This document shows positions 45,002 through 52,868 of a stretch of 64,000 bases of DNA, in pieces; position 1 is the stretch's first letter; every line of letters begins with the position of its first letter. The stretch covers positions 239,260-303,259 of the forward strand of contig DATAOI010000052.1 of the NCBI GenBank assembly GCA_036265815.1. The letters run 5' to 3'. The DNA is from Gemmatimonadales bacterium (GTDB taxonomy: Bacteria; Gemmatimonadota; Gemmatimonadetes; Gemmatimonadales; GWC2-71-9). A model generated the notes under the pieces. The model saw nothing but the letters and a program-made list of their open reading frames with translations. It had not been told where the DNA came from and ran no database searches. Both the position numbers and the translations under genes were made by a program.

Positions 45002-45030
45002 ATGTTACGGATCGGCTGTGGAAAAGTCAA
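45002..45030 (-). promoter_or_regulatory. dnaA promoter
   Basis: On the minus strand TTGACT (45030-45025), 17-bp spacer, TAACAT (45007-45002). Start near 44995, about 35 nt before the dnaA ATG. A DnaA box lies between the hexamers. Confidence 0.7.
45017..45025 (-). promoter_or_regulatory. DnaA box in the dnaA promoter
   Basis: TTTTCCACA on the minus strand (TGTGGAAAA on plus), matching TTWTNCACA exactly. It overlaps the end of the -35 and fills the start of the spacer, so bound DnaA would block RNA polymerase. Confidence 0.7.
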
Positions 45031-45169
45031 TGCGGGCTTGACAGCGGAAAAATCACCTGTCGGAGTGGGACTCGCGGCGCGCGTCTCATCCGCGGCGCTC
45101 CGAGACAGCAGTGTCATCGCACCAGAGGCTCGCCGACGAGAAGTCGCCCGCGCGACGGTGAGCCGTGGC

Positions 45170-45198
45170 TTGACCGAGGTCGAGTCTCTAACTAGCTT
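45170..45198 (+). promoter_or_regulatory. rpmH promoter
   Basis: TTGACC at 45170-45175 and TAGCTT at 45193-45198 with a 17-bp spacer, giving a start near 45205 and a 22-nt leader with GGAGGG before rpmH. Confidence 0.6.
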
Positions 45199-45226
45199 CC
45201 CCGGCTCACTTTGGAGGGACGCTCGC

Positions 45227-45388
45227 ATGAAACCATCGTATCGGCCGCGCAATAAGCGCCGGATCAACACGCACGGCTTCCGCGCCCGCATGGCCACGCG
45301 GTGGGGACGAGCGGTTCTCTCGCGCCGACGGAAGAAGGGCCGCAAGCGGCTCACGGTCTCGCTGCCATCGAAGCACGGAGGCTCCTGA
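45227..45388 (+). CDS. rpmH: 50S ribosomal protein L34
   Basis: A 53-residue L34: [21 protein letters not shown] then [21 protein letters not shown], the usual basic protein, with a short SLPSKHGGS tail that is longer than some. ATG 45227 follows GGAGGG by 7 nt. It binds 23S rRNA in the large subunit. The rnpA reading frame overlaps its 3' end. Divergent from dnaA. Confidence 0.97.
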   Translation: MKPSYRPRNKRRINTHGFRARMATRWGRAVLSRRRKKGRKRLTVSLPSKHGGS

Positions 45389-45738
45389 CGCCGTCGGCGC
45401 GCCTCCCGCGAGCTCATCGGCTGGCGCGCGCGTCGGACATTCGCCGCTGCCTCACTCAGGGCCGCCGCCGCCGCTTCGAACATCTGGACATGATCTGGAC
45501 GGACAACACGACGGGCCACCCGCGGATGGGACTGATCGTTGCGAAATTTCAGTCGTCCGCGGTGGCCCGCAATCGTCTGCGGCGGCGCCTCCGGGAGCTC
45601 TGGCGTCTGGAGCTCCAGCCCCACCAGCCCGCCTGGGATCTCGTCATCCGCGCTCGCCGCGAGGCCTACGGCGCTCCTTACCCGGTCCTGCGGGACGAGC
45701 TCCGCGCCTGGCGCCACGCCGCTCTCGCCGCGGGCTGA
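45301..45738 (+). CDS. rnpA: RNase P protein component
   Basis: The RnpA core reads [20 protein letters not shown], then [11 protein letters not shown] and the conserved RNR motif [14 protein letters not shown]. It binds the 5' leader of pre-tRNA with the rnpB RNA. Coordinates use GTG 45301, the only canonical start giving a full protein (145 residues, overlapping rpmH by 88 nt, no ribosome site). CTG at 45385, overlapping the rpmH stop (CTGA) with GGAGG just upstream, would give 117 residues, nearer the normal length. Confidence 0.93.
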   Translation: MGTSGSLAPTEEGPQAAHGLAAIEARRLLTPSARLPRAHRLARASDIRRCLTQGRRRRFEHLDMIWTDNTTGHPRMGLIVAKFQSSAVARNRLRRRLRELWRLELQPHQPAWDLVIRARREAYGAPYPVLRDELRAWRHAALAAG

Positions 45739-45741
45739 ACG

Positions 45742-45972
45742 GTGTCATCGCTCCTGCGGCTGCCCCGCCGGTTCCTTGCCCTGCTGATCCGCGGTTACCA
45801 GCGCACCCTGTCACCGCTCCTGCCGCCGAGCTGCCGATTTCATCCGTCGTGCTCCCAGTACGCGCTCGAGGCGGTCGGCCGGCACGGCGCGGTCCGGGGC
45901 ACCTGGCTGGCTCTCCGGCGTCTGGCCCGCTGCCACCCGTTCCATCCCGGCGGGTTCGATCCCGTCCCCTGA
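45742..45972 (+). CDS. yidD: membrane protein insertion efficiency factor YidD
   Basis: A 76-residue Yid[37 protein letters not shown], then [18 protein letters not shown] at the C-terminus, the family signature. The N-terminal amphipathic helix associates with the inner membrane. GTG 45742, 3 nt after the rnpA stop. It aids YidC-dependent insertion; yidC follows 17 nt later. Confidence 0.96.
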   Translation: MSSLLRLPRRFLALLIRGYQRTLSPLLPPSCRFHPSCSQYALEAVGRHGAVRGTWLALRRLARCHPFHPGGFDPVP

Positions 45973-45989
45973 CCCGGTGACCTGACGCC

Positions 45990-47711
45990 ATGGACCGTCG
46001 TACCGTTTGGGCGATTCTGATCATGATGGTCATCGCCATCGCGCCCGCCCTCTTCATCAAGCGGCCCCCGCCCAAGCCGGGCAGCGCCGGCGCGGGAGAC
46101 AGTACCGCGTCCGCGCCGTCCAAGGCGCCGCCTTCCGGCCCGGCACAGGTGCCCGCCCAGGGCGTGCGCCCGGACAGTGTGCGCTCCGACAGCGGGCGCG
46201 CACGTTCCGACAGCAGCCGCGCGGATACCGTTCGGGTCAGCTCGCCGCTCTACACCTTCGGATTCAGCACCCGGGGTGGACGAATGGTCGAGGCCACGCT
46301 GGCGCAGTACCGCTCGATGGACCCCGCCGAGCGGGGCCGCCCCGCCCGGATCATCCCGCCCGGCAGCAACCTGCTCGGCCTCACCCTGGTGACGGGCCGG
46401 GACACCGTTTCGCTCGCCAACTGGCCGTTCACCATTCAACCCGAGAGCCTGCGCGTCGGCGGCCCCGCCGAGCTCCGGCTGTCGGCCACGCGTGGCGCGG
46501 TGACGGTCGACCTCACCTATGCCTTTCGCCCGGACGATTACCGGGTGGCCATCTCGGGCCGGGTGACCGGCGTCGGCCCCAACGGAGGCCAGCTCCTGGT
46601 CGGCATGGGTCCCACCCTGGGGAACACCGAGGCCAACGAGGTCGAGAACCACCATGCGCTCGCGCTGGTCACCAAGCAGCGGAGCGCCGACCGGACCGAC
46701 TTCTCCAGCCTCAAGGTCGGCGAGCCCACCACCATCAGCGGCCCGCTCGAGTGGGTCGCGGTCAAGTCGAAGTACTTCGTCACGGCCGTCTTCGCGTTCG
46801 ACAGCACGGGCGGGGCGATCAGCGGAGTCACCGCCACCGGCCTCCCCACCACCGAGAAGCGCACCACCAGCGCCGACGTGCGTCTGAGCATTCCGGTGCC
46901 TCCCAGCGGCGCGTTCGAGTTGAGCGCGTACGCCGGGCCCATGGAATACGACCGGTTGAGCCGGATCGGCCACGACTTCGACGACGTGAACCCCTATGGC
47001 TGGCCCGGCTTCCGCACCATCATCCGGCCGGTGGCGGTGGGGGTGCGCTGGCTGCTGGTCTGGATGCACGAGCACCTGCACCTGGCGTACGGCCTGGTGC
47101 TGGTCTTCTTCGGGGTCCTGGTGCGGGTGCTGCTCTGGCCGCTCAACCAGAAGGCGATGCGCGCCAACATGCAGCTGCAGGCGGTGCAGCCGCTGATGAA
47201 GGACATTCAGGAGCGCCACAAGAACGATCCGCAGAAGCTGCAGCAGGAGATGTTCAAGCTGTACAAGGAGTACAACGTCAATCCGCTGGGCGGCTGCTGG
47301 CCGATGATGCTGCCGATGCCGGTGCTGTTCGCGCTCTTCTTCGTGTTCCAGAACAGCATCGAGCTCCGGGGCGCGTCGTTCCTCTGGCTGCCGGACCTCT
47401 CGCGGCCCGATCCGCTCTACATCATCCCGCTGGTCATGGGGCTCTCGATGTTCGGACTGAGCAAGGTGGGCCAGATCGGGATGGAGCCGAACCCGCAGAT
47501 GAAGATGATGCTGTACGTCATGCCCGTGATGATGACGTTCCTGTTTCTCAACTTCGCCTCGGGGCTCAACCTGTACTACGCCGTGAGCAATATCGCCAGC
47601 ATTCCGCAGCAGTGGATGCTGGCCCGGGAGCGGGTGAAGCGGGGCGGCGGCACCGGAGTGGGAGCCAAGCCGGCGCCCGTCGCGCCAGCGGTCAGGAAGA
47701 AGAAGGGCTGA
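45990..47711 (+). CDS. yidC: membrane protein insertase YidC
   Basis: A 573-residue YidC of the Gram-negative type. First span at about residues 5-20, then a Ser/Ala/Pro/Asp linker and the large periplasmic P1 domain (about 80-345). Five spans follow, with the hydrophilic-groove Arg in GVLVRVLLWPLNQKAMRANMQ (about 375) and later PMMLPMPVLFALFFVFQNS. It inserts and folds inner-membrane proteins, alone or with Sec. Its stop lies 20 nt inside the convergent protease-like gene. Confidence 0.97.
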   Translation: MDRRTVWAILIMMVIAIAPALFIKRPPPKPGSAGAGDSTASAPSKAPPSGPAQVPAQGVRPDSVRSDSGRARSDSSRADTVRVSSPLYTFGFSTRGGRMVEATLAQYRSMDPAERGRPARIIPPGSNLLGLTLVTGRDTVSLANWPFTIQPESLRVGGPAELRLSATRGAVTVDLTYAFRPDDYRVAISGRVTGVGPNGGQLLVGMGPTLGNTEANEVENHHALALVTKQRSADRTDFSSLKVGEPTTISGPLEWVAVKSKYFVTAVFAFDSTGGAISGVTATGLPTTEKRTTSADVRLSIPVPPSGAFELSAYAGPMEYDRLSRIGHDFDDVNPYGWPGFRTIIRPVAVGVRWLLVWMHEHLHLAYGLVLVFFGVLVRVLLWPLNQKAMRANMQLQAVQPLMKDIQERHKNDPQKLQQEMFKLYKEYNVNPLGGCWPMMLPMPVLFALFFVFQNSIELRGASFLWLPDLSRPDPLYIIPLVMGLSMFGLSKVGQIGMEPNPQMKMMLYVMPVMMTFLFLNFASGLNLYYAVSNIASIPQQWMLARERVKRGGGTGVGAKPAPVAPAVRKKKG

Positions 47712-48579
47712 CCCGGGTGGACCCGGAGTCCGGCCGGGTGAGACGAACCGACATCGAGCGCTGGTCGATGGCCACCGAGAAGTCGTGGAGCACCCGGGTC
47801 CCGATGGTGATGTGTGAGGGAATGTCCGCCGGCAGCGGATGAACGGCGATCTCCGGCTGATGCATCGTGTATCGGCCCAGCCGGACATCGCCACGCAGAA
47901 CCCCCAGCTTCACCTCGACCGGCGCCCCTCCCCCAACCACCGCTCGTCCGACCACCCGCAAGGGGCTCTGGAACGCCAGCCGGCCGGCCACCTCCGGTAT
48001 CGCTTGGAATCCCACTCCCCCCTGCGTGTCGATCACGCCAGTTTCCCGGACGCCTCCGAGCTCCACCGGGATTCCGATGAAGGGCCCCACCCGTACGGCG
48101 CGCAGTATCTGCCGACCGTCGGGCCGTGGCAATCTGGCCGTGGTCAGGGACAACCGCCGGTTCGGGTAGTCGATCGTCAGCACCACGTCGCGGTAGGCGA
48201 TGAGGCCGAGCACGCCATCGACCCCCAGCATGGCGAAGCCGCTGTCCCGCCCGACCGGGAGCCCGCTGACCACCGCCTGCCCGATCCGCAGCGAATCGAG
48301 CCGGAACAGCGAGTCGGTCTCGCCCTTTCCGATGGCGCGGAATGACAGGTCGGCGACCACGCGAGGCGAGACCAGTACGTCGGGTGAGCCGGTCTCCACG
48401 GCGAGCCGGTAAGGCCCTCGCCCGTTGAGCATCACCGGCACGATGGCCCGGCCGTCGGGCACTTCCATGGAGACGGATGTCGAGTCGGTGAGCGCGATGG
48501 TCTGCGCGGCGGCGTGCTGGCCGGTCCAACAGACCAGCAGCACGTGGGCCAGCTGCACCAGTTGCCTGCGAGTCCGCAT
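47692..48579 (-). CDS. secreted retropepsin-like aspartyl protease-fold protein
   Basis: A 295-residue protein with a signal peptide (LAHVLLVCWTGQHAAAQ). Two repeats carry the aspartyl-protease-type loops: AVETGSPDVLVS (about 60), with Glu where Asp is usual, and GVIDTQGGVGF (about 185), where the DTG Gly is Gln. A normal dyad is therefore not certain. The start at 48579 gives a complete signal peptide; a longer reading runs into the mnmE region. It overlaps the yidC stop by 20 nt. Periplasmic; proteolysis uncertain. Confidence 0.7.
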   Translation of the reverse strand: MRTRRQLVQLAHVLLVCWTGQHAAAQTIALTDSTSVSMEVPDGRAIVPVMLNGRGPYRLAVETGSPDVLVSPRVVADLSFRAIGKGETDSLFRLDSLRIGQAVVSGLPVGRDSGFAMLGVDGVLGLIAYRDVVLTIDYPNRRLSLTTARLPRPDGRQILRAVRVGPFIGIPVELGGVRETGVIDTQGGVGFQAIPEVAGRLAFQSPLRVVGRAVVGGGAPVEVKLGVLRGDVRLGRYTMHQPEIAVHPLPADIPSHITIGTRVLHDFSVAIDQRSMSVRLTRPDSGSTRVSPSSS

Positions 48580-48619
48580 GCGTCGCGATACGAACACCGC
48601 TCCGGTATAGTTTCCGGCC

Positions 48620-49960
48620 ATGCTCTCCGATCCCATCGCCGCCCTCGCCACCCCAGCCGGCCGGTCCGCGCTCGCCGTGATCCGGGTGAGCGGCACCGGG
48701 GCATTCGCCGTAGCGGCGAGAGTGATCGCCGGGTTCCGTGATGACCGGCCGCGGTCGGCCCTGCTGGCCAGCTTCCACAACGCCGCGGGCGAGACCCTCG
48801 ACCGCGGCCTATACACCGTGTTCCCCGGGCCCGCCAGCTACACCGGCGAAGACCTCGTCGAGCTCTCCTGCCACGGCGGGCTGCTCGCCCCGGCGCGAGT
48901 GCTGTCTGCTTTGCACGAGGCCGGCGCACGGCCCGCGGCCCCCGGCGAGTTCACCCGCCGGGCGGTGCTCAACGGCAGGCTCGACCTGGTCCAGGCGGAG
49001 GCCGTCGGCGACCTGATCGACGCCACCGCTCCGGCTCAGGCGAGGGCCGCGCTCCGGCAGCTGGGCGGCGACCTCTCCCGCCGGCTGGCGGACCTCCGGG
49101 AATCGCTGCTGGAGACCCAGGCGCTCTTGAGCTACGAGATCGACTTCCCCGGGGAGGACGACGGGCCGGTGCCGCCGGAGCGGATCATCCAGCAGCTGGA
49201 GGGGGTGCGTTCCCGCATCGATCGCCTGCTCGCGAGCGCCGCCTCGGCCGAGCGTCTGCGCGCCGGGGCGGTGCTGGTCCTGGCCGGCCGACCCAATGCG
49301 GGAAAGTCTTCACTCTTCAACGCGCTGCTCGGCGCTGACCGGGCGCTGGTCACCGAGATCCCTGGGACCACCCGGGACGCGATCGAAGCCCACACCGACT
49401 TTCTCGACTGGCCGGTGCGACTGATCGATACCGCCGGGCTGTGGGACTCGCCCCACCGGATCGACCGCATGGGTGTCGAGGTCAGCCGGCGCTATCTCGC
49501 CGCGGCGGACCTCGTGCTGCTCTGCGTCGAGACCGGCCGGGAGCCGGGCGAAGACGAGCGGACCATCGTGGCCCAGCGGCCGACGATGGTGGTGCGAACC
49601 AAGGCCGACCTGGCCAATGGAGCGGCCGGCGTGCCGTCCGACGGTGGGCTCGCCGTGTCCGTAGTGACCGGTGCCGGCCTGGGCGAGCTTCGCCGGGCAG
49701 TCGCCGAGCGGGTCTTTGCCGACAGAATCGCGCTGGCGGACCTGGAGCCGGCGCTCACCCGCGAGCGTCATCGCGTGGCGCTGGCCCGCGCGCAATCGGC
49801 GCTCGCCGAGGCGAGGCCACATCTGGAGCCAGGGAGCGACGCCGTGCTGGCGTCCCATCACGTCCGCGAGGCAACGGCCGCCCTGGAGGAGCTGCTCGGT
49901 ACGTTCGATGTGGAGGAGGTGTTGGACCGGGTGTTCGGGAGCTTCTGCGTGGGGAAGTAG
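48620..49960 (+). CDS. mnmE: tRNA uridine-5-carboxymethylaminomethyl modification GTPase MnmE
   Basis: A 446-residue MnmE/TrmE. N-terminal formyl-THF domain (about 1-118) with DPIAALATPAGRSALAVIRVSG, then the helical domain. The G domain has GRPNAGKSSLFNALL (P-loop, about 220), LIDTAGLWD for DTAG, and NKxD represented by RTKAD. The C-terminus FGSFCVGK carries the essential Cys. With MnmG it modifies wobble uridine of tRNA. TATAGT at 48606-48611 may be its -10. ATG 48620. Confidence 0.97.
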   Translation: MLSDPIAALATPAGRSALAVIRVSGTGAFAVAARVIAGFRDDRPRSALLASFHNAAGETLDRGLYTVFPGPASYTGEDLVELSCHGGLLAPARVLSALHEAGARPAAPGEFTRRAVLNGRLDLVQAEAVGDLIDATAPAQARAALRQLGGDLSRRLADLRESLLETQALLSYEIDFPGEDDGPVPPERIIQQLEGVRSRIDRLLASAASAERLRAGAVLVLAGRPNAGKSSLFNALLGADRALVTEIPGTTRDAIEAHTDFLDWPVRLIDTAGLWDSPHRIDRMGVEVSRRYLAAADLVLLCVETGREPGEDERTIVAQRPTMVVRTKADLANGAAGVPSDGGLAVSVVTGAGLGELRRAVAERVFADRIALADLEPALTRERHRVALARAQSALAEARPHLEPGSDAVLASHHVREATAALEELLGTFDVEEVLDRVFGSFCVGK

Positions 49961-49988
49961 CCGGAGAGTACGAGCGAGCCTGCTCGAG

Positions 49989-50942
49989 CTATGCCGTCTG
50001 GATGCCGCGCGCCACGTCCTCCGCGGCTTGAAAGTCGTGGGCCGATGCCCGCACCGCAGCCGCCAGCCCCCGTTCGGCCACCAGCGCCTCCGTCATGCGG
50101 TATCCCAGGTAATACCCTGCCCGTTCAGGCAGCACGCGACCGCCGACCAGGCGGGCGGTCGGGCTCATGCCGCCGGTGAGATAGCGGAGCCGAAGGCCCA
50201 GCCCGCTCTGCTCCAGGTCCGGCTCCACCACGCGCCGCAGAAACGCCTCCATCTCGCGCAGCCGGTGATACTGGCGGCGGGGATAGCCGAAGTAGTCGGC
50301 CGCATCGAACCCGGGAGCCACCGCCTGCGCGGCGTGGACGGCGAGACCCTCGTTCACCAGCAGCTCGCGGAGGCTGGTCCGACTGCCGGTGGACCAGTAG
50401 TCGTAGTATCCGCCGGCGTCGGTCACCAGCCGCCGCATGTCGCTGGCGCTGGCCGGGGAGGTGTACCGCACCGTGTGGGCGAGCTCGTGCCCGATCCAGA
50501 GCGGCACCAGGTCGGGTGGGAGGCCCATGCCATAGGTCTCGGGGTTCACCCGGCCGGTGAAGTGCTCGAGGCAGATGAACGCGACGCCCCGGCCGCCCAC
50601 CACCAGCTCGCCGGCGTTGGCGCCACCCAGCCCCACCATCAGGTACGTATCGGTAGGCCGGTCGATGCGCAGCACCTCTTCCGCCCTGGCGATCGCCTCC
50701 TCGGCGAGCTGCACTACGTCCACCGTGCCGGCCAGCGCCAGCAGATCGCTGCGATCGGCGTTCAGCGCGGACGCGACGATCTCGCCCGCGTGCGGACTGT
50801 CGGGATCGAGGACGTAGTTGCGCCAGTAGGCGTCGAGGATGAGGCGGTGGGAGTCGTGATACTGCCGATAGGCCGATTCCCGGTTCTCGGCGCCGAGCAC
50901 CGCCAGGAAATCAGGGAGAAGATTGATCAGCACGCGGGACAA
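49989..50942 (-). CDS. putative zinc metalloprotease (DUF2268-like)
   Basis: A 317-residue protein with a HExxH site, LWIGHELAHTVRY (about residue 152), and a later Glu in LLVNEGLAVHAAQ (about 200), the usual third ligand position. This pattern resembles DUF2268 predicted Zn-proteases. No signal peptide is evident, so it may be cytoplasmic. The start codon is TTG 50942; GTG 9 nt inside is also possible. It sits between mnmE and the rhomboid gene. Activity inferred from motif. Confidence 0.7.
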   Translation of the reverse strand: MSRVLINLLPDFLAVLGAENRESAYRQYHDSHRLILDAYWRNYVLDPDSPHAGEIVASALNADRSDLLALAGTVDVVQLAEEAIARAEEVLRIDRPTDTYLMVGLGGANAGELVVGGRGVAFICLEHFTGRVNPETYGMGLPPDLVPLWIGHELAHTVRYTSPASASDMRRLVTDAGGYYDYWSTGSRTSLRELLVNEGLAVHAAQAVAPGFDAADYFGYPRRQYHRLREMEAFLRRVVEPDLEQSGLGLRLRYLTGGMSPTARLVGGRVLPERAGYYLGYRMTEALVAERGLAAAVRASAHDFQAAEDVARGIQTA

Positions 50943-50977
50943 TACGAAACGGCGAACTTCAATGCAAGTAGTCCCGG

Positions 50978-51811
50978 TCAGTTCTCCTGCTTCTTCTGCT
51001 TCGCGACTTCGTCGAGGAACTTCCGCTCGGCCTGCGTCAGACTGCCGATTCCCTTCTCGTTGATCTTGTCGAGCACGCGATCGACCTCGGCCGCCACCGG
51101 ATCGCCGTCAGGGCGGCGGCGTGGACGAAGCGGCACCGGCGGGGTCCGCCGCTCGGGCTCCGCCGAGCCGGACTGGACCATCACCACACGCTCGACCGCG
51201 CGAGGCGGCGGATGCGGGCTCCGGCGCGAGAGCGCCTGCAGCCGGAAGAACAGGTAGCCCGACAGCGCGCCGCCCAGATGGGCCACGTGCGCTATCTCGT
51301 CGTGCCAGTAGATCGCGCCGAGGAAGTCGAGCGCGAGGAGAGCGAAGACGAAGGTGCGCGCCTTGAGCGGCATCGGAATCGGGAAAACCAGCAGCTCGGC
51401 GTCCGGCCAGAACATGGCGAACGCCACCGCGACGCCCAGCACCGCACCCGAGGCACCCACGAATGGTCCTACCGACACCAGGCCTCGGAGCCCCACGGAG
51501 AAGAGCGCCGCGCCCAGCCCGCACGCCAAGTAGTACAGCAGGAACGTCCGGCTCCCCATCCGGCTCTCCACTGGAGCGCCGAAGACGAAGAGCATGATCA
51601 TGTTGGCCAGGAGGTGCAGGAGCCCCACGTGGACGAACATGTAGGTCAGGAAGGTCCACGGCTGCTGCAGCGCCAGCGAGGGCGTGAACTTCAGAGCATC
51701 GAGCAGGGCGGGCGAGGTGAACACCGTCATGCGCAGGAGCAGCACCACCGCGTTCGCGATGATGAGGCGACCCACCCAAGGGGTGATGCGGCTGGAAGGA
51801 GACAGATTCAT
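50978..51811 (-). CDS. rhomboid family intramembrane serine protease
   Basis: A 277-residue rhomboid with six or seven spans. Active Ser is in VGASGAVLGVAVA (about 127) and His in AHVAHLGGALSGYLF (about 190). N-terminal spans include FMYVF-like TYMFVHVGLLHLLANM, which carries the conserved His/Asn of the family. The C-terminal cytoplasmic tail (Pro/Arg-rich, about 80 residues) ends with a coiled charged helix (DEVAKQKKQEN). It cleaves membrane-protein helices. ATG 51811 is the family start. Confidence 0.9.
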   Translation of the reverse strand: MNLSPSSRITPWVGRLIIANAVVLLLRMTVFTSPALLDALKFTPSLALQQPWTFLTYMFVHVGLLHLLANMIMLFVFGAPVESRMGSRTFLLYYLACGLGAALFSVGLRGLVSVGPFVGASGAVLGVAVAFAMFWPDAELLVFPIPMPLKARTFVFALLALDFLGAIYWHDEIAHVAHLGGALSGYLFFRLQALSRRSPHPPPRAVERVVMVQSGSAEPERRTPPVPLRPRRRPDGDPVAAEVDRVLDKINEKGIGSLTQAERKFLDEVAKQKKQEN

Positions 51812-51848
51812 CGAACCACGCCTTTGAACGCTGAGACCCTGCCCGACC

Positions 51849-52868
51849 CTACCAGGGCTCTGCCTGCCGGCCGAACCGGGCGCCGCGGCAGATCCGCTCG
51901 CACAGCTCGGGGAACTCGATACCCGCCGCACCGGCCGACTGGGGAAGCAGGCTGGTGGCTGTCATGCCCGGGAGGGTATTTACCTCTAAACAGAAGAGTT
52001 TCCCTTCCGGTGTCAAGCGAAAGTCGACCCGGGAATAGCCGCCCAGCTTGAGCGCCTCGTGGGCCAGCACGGCGAGCCGTCCGCATTCCGCCGCGACGGG
52101 GGCCGGCAGGTCGGCCGGGAAGATCTCCTGCGACATTCCTGGGGTGTACTTGCATTCGTAATCGAAAATTTCATGCCGTGGAATGATCTCCCCGGTCGCG
52201 AGGGGCCGGCCGTCAAGCACACCGGTTGTCAGCTCCCGCCCGGGGACGAACCGCTCGATCATGACCTCGTCGTCGTATTGCCGGGCCAGGGTCACCGCGG
52301 CCTGGTAGTCCTCCACCCGCTTCACCACCGTAAGTCCCACCGTGGAACCCTGCTTCGATGGCTTCACCACCACCGGCCATCCAAAATCGCGCCCCACCCG
52401 CTGGGTGTCTGCGGGGGCCATCACCCATTCCGCCGTTGGCACGCCCGCCATCTGGAAAAGGCGCTTCGATATGTCCTTATCCATGGCCATCCCGCTTCCC
52501 AGGCGACCGCTGCCGGTGTACGGCACGCCCACCATCTCGAGCAGGGTCTGGAGGGTGCCGTCCTCTCCCCGGCCCCCGTGCAGCGCAAGGAACAGCACGT
52601 CGGCCTCGCGGACCACGCCGAGGTTCCCCAGGCCCGAGAGGAGCAGCCCGCGCTCCAGCGACTGGAGCTGCTCGATGGACGGGGGCTCGACCCCGACCGC
52701 GCCGGAGAGAGTCGAGGCCTCCTCCGCCGCCGGGATGAAGCCGCGCGCGGTATCGACCACTGCCACGTCGTGACCGCGCGAGCGTAACGCTGCCACCACT
52801 TGCACCGCCGAGGCCAACGCCACGTCCCGCTCGCTCGAGGTGCCTCCCGTCAGTACGGTGACCCGCAT
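51849..52868 (-). CDS. ddl: D-alanine--D-alanine ligase
   Basis: A 339-residue Ddl. Starts MRVTVLTGGTSSERDVALAS, then LALHGGRGEDGTLQTLLEM (about 93), KPSKQGSTVGL (ATP-grasp, about 168), EVMIERFVPGRELT and the Mg site CLEVNTLPGMTATSLLPQSA (about 290). It makes D-Ala-D-Ala for peptidoglycan in the cytoplasm. Its ATG directly abuts the cbs stop with no gap. The last gene of the mutS-tonB-like-cbs-ddl run; the rhomboid gene follows after 37 nt. Confidence 0.97.
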   Translation of the reverse strand: MRVTVLTGGTSSERDVALASAVQVVAALRSRGHDVAVVDTARGFIPAAEEASTLSGAVGVEPPSIEQLQSLERGLLLSGLGNLGVVREADVLFLALHGGRGEDGTLQTLLEMVGVPYTGSGRLGSGMAMDKDISKRLFQMAGVPTAEWVMAPADTQRVGRDFGWPVVVKPSKQGSTVGLTVVKRVEDYQAAVTLARQYDDEVMIERFVPGRELTTGVLDGRPLATGEIIPRHEIFDYECKYTPGMSQEIFPADLPAPVAAECGRLAVLAHEALKLGGYSRVDFRLTPEGKLFCLEVNTLPGMTATSLLPQSAGAAGIEFPELCERICRGARFGRQAEPW

